A DNA stretch of 64,000 bases, from positions 32,986,001 through 33,050,000 of the forward strand of contig OX485806.1 in NCBI GenBank assembly GCA_950295325.1, given 5' to 3'. A program made the translations under genes and the position numbers. The notes under the pieces were generated by a model. That model worked only from the letters and a program-made list of their open reading frames with translations. It made no database searches and was not told where the DNA came from. This document shows positions 59,223 through 64,000 of the stretch, piece after piece. The number at the start of each line of letters is the position of its first letter. Within the stretch, counting starts at the first letter, position 1. The stretch comes from Polytrichum commune (lineage: Eukaryota; Streptophyta; Polytrichopsida; Polytrichales; Polytrichaceae).

Positions 59223-61980
59223 ATGGGGAAGAAAGAAAAAAAACAAGATGTTGATCCTGATGAGGATGAGCCTCTCACTATGGACGATGTAGATGATAAG
59301 ATTTCAACGCTACGTAGAGGTGCACCTCCTCCTACACTGTCTTTTGAGGACTTCAGGGATAGTTATGGGTTGAATGGGACAGGTATCAATCCTCATAAAT
59401 CTAGGGACACTACAGAGATCCTCCAGAGTGATCTCACTGCCGTGTTTGGGCCACAGAGAGCAAAGTTAGGGTTTTGGTTTGGGGATGTAAAGGATACAAA
59501 GGTCAAGTCTGCCATAGCTAGACTGTACCCTATAGTCTACCAGAAACCCTCTCTAATCAAAACTAAGCTCATAGGTAAAGAATTTGCAATTGGTATTGTC
59601 ACTGATGTAGTGAAGGGTTTAAATGTTGACTGGGCATCTTTTGCCCACATAACTAATCGAAACCAACGTAGCGCATGGCAAAAAAAAATGAAGGCCGCCT
59701 TGGAGCTGAAAGCTTCACTCACTGACAGGAATTTCAGTGAGGTTCTTGAGGAAGAGGATATGGATACCCTGATGCAGGGTGATGTGGTTGTGAAAGGGGA
59801 GCCTGGCGAGCTGCCATGCGGAGGGGTGGGTTCAGGTTTTGGTGGACAGAGCTCGTCATGGATCGAGAGAAAAAAAACGGGAGAGCCATGACCTTCAACG
59901 CTTGGTTGAGGCAAAGCTGCAGGCTATGAAGATTGACATTCAATCTGCTGTGAAGGAGGTTCAGCGGCTAGACTCTAAGGTGGAGGGCGTCTGGATAATG
60001 CTGCTCTCCATGGACGCGACGTGCAAGGAGTACAAAAGGAAGGTTGAGGAATGTTCGGAGCTGCAAGAGTTGCCGATGATGAAGATGACCCTTGACTTCT
60101 ACGAGGCTACTCTGAAGAAGACCGAGGGTGAGTACAAGGCCATTGTTGCTGACCAGGGCCTCCAATCTACTCTGCATGAGAAGTTGGTGCGGAGGGAGGC
60201 ATTCCTCGTAAGTCAGCAATCCTTGTTGGCCAAGCAATTATCCAATTTGCGAAGTGGACGGCCTGGTTTGGCTTTGCACCCCCACCCCATGTGCAACTCA
60301 CTTGAGATTGAGCTTGCAGATAGTGATTCTATAAAATTAACAAATTGTGTTTTGTGTGATTGCCCATTTGCTTGCAATGACATTCTAGTGTGTAGCTGTC
60401 GGCATGTCTACCACCCATGGTGTGTTGTGTCGTGGTTTAGTACATCAGTTAAATGTGTAGAAAAATCTTGTACAGTAGTTCACCCAGACTAGTTCAAAAG
60501 TTTTGGCTTTGGGGAACTTCCAATTAGTCTTGAAGAGAAGGCTGATGCCCTGGATTGCGACCTCCAAAGAAAGCTGGCTCTTGTATAAAGATTTGCTGCT
60601 GCCAAGCGTATTGGTGCAGACATTGGTATGCCCCATCCACTTGAGCATGTTGTTTTTGTTTGTCATTTGATGTACACAATGTCAAGTTTGGGTTTAGGGT
60701 CTGATATGTAATGTATGTTCATATACTTGTAGTACACAGGCTATGGGACTTGTAGTATATTGAAGTGTTTATAAGGCTTTAACATAGTACACTAGTTACA
60801 CTTTCATTTAGTACACTTAGTACATTTTTAATGTACTACTGTGTCTATTAACATACAGATCAATAGTAGTTTGCCAGTATGCTTTGGGTTCTCAAAAGTA
60901 TTTACACATACTCTATATACGTGTTACACTCAGAAAATATTGTTAGACTATGTTATTACACCATTCACTGCCATCTTGTAGTGTTTTATAGACTTGGTGG
61001 AGTATATAAGTGTACATGTAGTCCCTAATTAGAGGTACATCCACCCACTCTCTATATTTACATGTACTTGGAAGTGTAATATGGTATTTTTCTGATTCTG
61101 GTCAAGTGGTGTTTTGTTGGTGAATTTTTTCGGGTATTTTGTTTGGCAGGGTCCTCTCAACAGCCACCCCTTGGTCAGGCCTCAGTGTGCACAGGGACGT
61201 ACAGCTTGGGAGAGACTAGTCAAGCATAGGCTCCACCAAGTAGGTCAAAGGGTTCGGAAACGCCGCCCTCTCGAGTTACATCTACCAAACTTGGAGTAAC
61301 TACGCCTCCAAAGTCGCCTTCGAAGTCGTTATTCACGAATTTGGTTCTAGGGATTAACAAGACACCAGCTGCTCCGCTTGTAACAACTGGAGCGACCCCT
61401 TCAGAGGTGATTCACCTCTGATCCTTATCTTACTTGCAATTACCAACATGCATGGATTTATGTAGTATAAGTTGTCCACTACACATTGTTGATAAAAGGA
61501 TGGGGTTTATGGTATGTGCAGGTTGTTCGCGATACAACTGTGAGCAGCCCGGGTTTAAACCAAGAACACGGATCTCAGGATTCAAGTGCTCACGATGAGC
61601 CCGAGCAAGACGAGGTCAATGACAGTGCTTTGGGGAAGGATCCAGAAATTGAACGTCCAGCTGACACCCAGCAAGCTGAACTGTCCAAGGATGATGAGGT
61701 GGCCAAATTGAAGGCCACAATTGCTGAGCTCACCAATCAACAAATGAGTAAGGGAGTAGTACGTAGACCACCAACATTTGAGGAAGAGCATCCTAAGACC
61801 ATAGTAGCCTCACTGAAGAATAGGAGTGTACCGAATGTTGACAATAGTGGCAACCCTACCTCTAGAACCACAAGGAACAAAACAAAATTTGAGAAGGTTA
61901 GGACCCGAGCAGATGGGCCTTCGGAAACGTTGGAGGTCATGGGAAGTGGGTCGAAGAAAACAAAGAAGAAGAAGAAGTAG
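59223..61980 (+). pseudogene. Broken coiled-coil / RING-type zinc-finger gene, three exons
   Basis: Exons 59223-60625, 61150-61406 and 61522-61980 have GT-AG introns whose phases fit only if the 8-A run at about 59870-59877 is counted as 7 A; exon 1 reads in one frame before it and the next frame after it. Three in-frame stops follow: TAG 60490-60492, TAA 60586-60588 and TAG 61227-61229. The predicted parts in order are an acidic Lys-rich start (MGKKEKKQDVDPDEDEP); an about 200-residue unrecognised domain; a helical coiled-coil-like segment; a RING-H2-like finger (CVLC ... CSCRHVYHPWC ... CVEKSC, final pair spaced C-x4-C); and a Ser/Pro/Thr-rich then charged tail ending KKTKKKKK. The stops could come from Trp or Gln codons by G-to-A or C-to-T change. 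I do not recognise a named family. It looks like a multi-copy, transposon-like or RING E3-like gene; a sequencing error could explain the A run but not all stops. Confidence 0.6.
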
Positions 61981-62391
61981 AATATCATGTATTCCAAAGT
62001 TTTGATATGATCTGTTTGAATTTGACAGACTTAATATTGAAGCTGTCTTTTTGGATTTCAGCAGTTCAAATGATTTAGATTACCTCATTTCAGTATCACC
62101 CTAACTGAACAAACTTTAATTAAATTACTTGGGTTGCTAGCTAACCAAGTGCTAATTTGTTTACTTTGTTACTTATAGTTAATTATTTTCTGCATGAGCT
62201 GCTAGTAACCCACAGTTACCTCTAACTCTTAGCCCATGAGTTGACCACAAGTATTCCCATGAGTTGAAACAAGGTGCCATTTGATGTGGCTAGATTATCT
62301 GCTTCTCAAATACAAATGGCCCTTGCACTTAACCTAATACATTAACATTATTGCCTGTCATAAAGAAGTGCAATCCAGAGCAAAAGGTTTA
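61981..62391. other. Intergenic part between convergent genes
   Basis: No gene seen. The phrase 'cccttgcacttaaccta' followed by a diverged 50-bp block occurs at about 62320-62380 and again at about 62920-62985, a direct duplication on either side of the MITE. Confidence 0.4.
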
Positions 62392-62716
62392 AGGTAGAGG
62401 GACCAGTAGTCGCCCAGGTCCAGGCAATAGTCTTCCGTACATGTATGCAAAACTTGAGTGCTTCTGATTGGTGCAGAAACGTTCTCATTTCAAAATTCAA
62501 GTGCTCATGTTAACCAAGACTCTGATAGGTTAGTGGCCCCCCTAGGACTGAACACTCAGAAAATTAATAGGCCATTATAAACTTACTCATAAAATTTTAT
62601 TTTTTTTGGAATGGCTTTGCACTAGCTTTGCAATCCATCCAAAAATTATAAATTTTTTCCACCACTGTCCCAAGTGGGCAAATATGAAAAGTGGGCGACT
62701 ACTGGTCCCTCTACCT
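62392..62716. mobile_element. 325-bp mariner/Stowaway-like MITE
   Basis: It starts AGGTAGAGGGACCAGTAGTC and ends with the perfect inverted copy (GACTACTGGTCCCTCTACCT); the match extends to about 25 bp. It is flanked by TA on both sides (62390-62391 and 62717-62718), the target duplication of Tc1/mariner elements. No ORF. It lies between the two convergent genes. Confidence 0.8.
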
Positions 62717-63012
62717 TACACAACCCAATAGGTGAACCTGCACCCACACTAAACACGTCACACATCACACATTCACTAACATAGTAGTATAATCCAAACA
62801 CAGATTCTCCACAAGGCATTTCAGAGAAAAAGATTCACAGCAAAAGACGACCCAAGACATGGTCCAAGCATGAATTCCCCACAAAAAATCAGATGCGATT
62901 GCTTGGCACAAAACATTACCCTTGCACTTAACCTACCAAAGTAACATCATCATCTGTCTCAAATGCACACAAAATATAACGAAGGGGGAAGTTTAAAAAC
63001 TCCCCCATAATA

Positions 63013-63918
63013 TTATAGAGCCTCTAGGCTTGTAGTGATTACATCAATTGTCTCACTTAACAATTGGTAAACGGGCTCATCACCCTTTATTCTATGGGCA
63101 GCTGGGACCATCTGAAATCTGCATGCAAGCACTAATGATGCATCGATATAAGCTACTCTAGAATTCCTCAAGTACACGTAGGAATTAGGGCTATTCCCCC
63201 ATTTCTGATAGTAGGTTCCTGCAATGACATATTCGCCAACCTCAAACTGCCCACCCCAAATACATGTAAACTTCTCGCGTACAATCTGTTTTTTCCTCTG
63301 GCATTGTAGAATGTAGAAGTCCACCCCTTCTGCATTACCTTCAATCGCTGGGACCGCAAAATTATCGCCAACGTCGACCAAGTCCCCTAGTGTCTCGTCT
63401 GTGACATAATCCCATGGCTCGTCATCTCCATCTTCAGCCTGCGCTGAAATCATCCGCTCCCTTACAAATGATACATCAGTTGGAACTAGTTTAATAACTC
63501 TCCAAGGCTGGACATGGGCCGTCTTCTCGCAAGCTGCCCAATCACCTTCCATGCATGGGACACAAAAGCAAGACAAATGCCTTACCATTAGCAAGGTAGG
63601 ATCCGATATAGACACTCCTTGAATTGAGTGCAATTTTCTAGAACCGACGATGGTGTCACACCCGTGAAGGTGCCGACGATCTACATCATCTGGCTGAATA
63701 AGGTGAAAGTACCTATAAGACACCCTTTTGTTTCCACCCAACGAACCTTCCACGATGCCCTCCATAGTCTCCGTCAAGAAGTCAACCGCATCTTTTGCAT
63801 CTTGTAGCTTCCGCCAGGGGTTGTGTAGTTGCTCAGTACGCAAAGCTCGCTTCACAACAACACCTGCTCCATCCCACTCGCCTTTCCCATGGCCTGTACC
63901 AAAAAAATTCCAAGACAT
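63013..63918 (-). CDS. Unrecognised 301-residue protein with HGKG...DGAG motif
   Basis: An uninterrupted 301-codon frame, the longest in the window. Near the N-terminus it has NFFGTGHGKGEWDGAG followed by VVVKRAL and a predicted helix (LQDAKDAVDFLTETM). Mid-protein it has a Cys cluster (CFCVPCMEGDWAACEKTAH), and toward the end AGTYYQKWGNSPNSYVYL. I associate this arrangement with multi-copy, poorly characterised proteins of non-seed plants, and the H-G-K-G-x2-D-G motif with transposon-linked eukaryotic proteins; both are from memory. The ATG is at 63918 and an in-frame TGA lies about 30 bp upstream. Such a motif at residue 5 suggests that a longer N-terminal part is missing: on an upstream exon beyond the window, or lost. 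It is convergent with the RING-type pseudogene. No function is assigned. Confidence 0.6.
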   Translation of the reverse strand: MSWNFFGTGHGKGEWDGAGVVVKRALRTEQLHNPWRKLQDAKDAVDFLTETMEGIVEGSLGGNKRVSYRYFHLIQPDDVDRRHLHGCDTIVGSRKLHSIQGVSISDPTLLMVRHLSCFCVPCMEGDWAACEKTAHVQPWRVIKLVPTDVSFVRERMISAQAEDGDDEPWDYVTDETLGDLVDVGDNFAVPAIEGNAEGVDFYILQCQRKKQIVREKFTCIWGGQFEVGEYVIAGTYYQKWGNSPNSYVYLRNSRVAYIDASLVLACRFQMVPAAHRIKGDEPVYQLLSETIDVITTSLEAL

Positions 63919-64000
63919 AACACACCCACCAGTAAGACCCGGATATCAGCTAACAAAATACATGGGCCTTGAACCTTTAAATTGCCCGGCACAACCATCA
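63919..64000. other. Window edge upstream of the minus-strand ORF
   Basis: Only 82 bp remain; a TTGTTAG (minus strand) could be a splice acceptor, but the sequence between it and the ATG has an in-frame TGA. The upstream gene structure cannot be judged here. Confidence 0.3.

Noticed and set aside
59839-60492. Separate downstream gene starting at the ATG at 59839
   Set aside because: It overlaps the upstream frame by about 50 nt exactly at an 8-A run. Exon phases fit one gene with a one-base insertion, and the sequence continues in the same frame past its stop.
1-64000. CRISPR arrays, operons or bacterial promoters
   Set aside because: The window has spliced plant genes and eukaryotic transposons; no short regularly spaced direct repeats with unique spacers were seen.

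Overview
The window looks like nuclear DNA of a land plant with a large, repeat-rich genome. It has GT-AG introns, a plant-type NAD(P)HX dehydratase gene spread over about 9.6 kb and 11 coding exons, a telomere-box motif, a plant-like 5S rRNA relic, and many short inverted-repeat transposons (hAT-, CACTA- and mariner-like). Two multi-copy-looking genes at the right end resemble families I associate with non-seed plants (mosses, lycophytes, ferns). That lineage call is inference and weak.

Layout. 1-15.6 kb has no gene I can support: unique-looking DNA mixed with decayed dispersed repeats, two tiny ORFs of doubtful meaning and, at about 15.63-15.76 kb, a minus-strand 5S rRNA-derived relic. 16.0-25.7 kb is the one confidently recognised gene, NAXD. 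Its exons join in frame to 450 codons, and its introns carry several MITE and repeat copies. 25.7-53 kb is accessory DNA: dispersed repeats, a 656-bp insertion with a 12-bp target duplication, several MITEs, and six tandem arrays with units of roughly 183, 280, 300, 190, 260 and 270 bp.

53.2-58.9 kb is a nested transposon structure. A 408-bp hAT-like MITE is split by a 1657-bp LTR-like unit (TG...CA ends, 4-bp target duplication CCGT). A second copy of the same 1657-bp unit lies about 2 kb downstream in inverted orientation with a GCGT/GCAT duplication. I see two differences between the copies, and both carry the same internal 497-bp hAT-like MITE. Together they make a large, nearly perfect palindrome.

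58.9-64 kb holds two convergent genes. On the plus strand is a three-exon coiled-coil/RING-type zinc-finger gene broken by a one-base insertion in an A run and three in-frame stops. On the minus strand is a 301-codon ORF beginning with an HGKG...DGAG motif. A mariner/Stowaway-like MITE sits between them.

Only the dehydratase has a known pathway, repair of hydrated NAD(P)H. The rest records repeat dynamics. Repeat-family letters (A-F) are my own labels from visual matches inside this window. Coordinates given as approximate are by eye.
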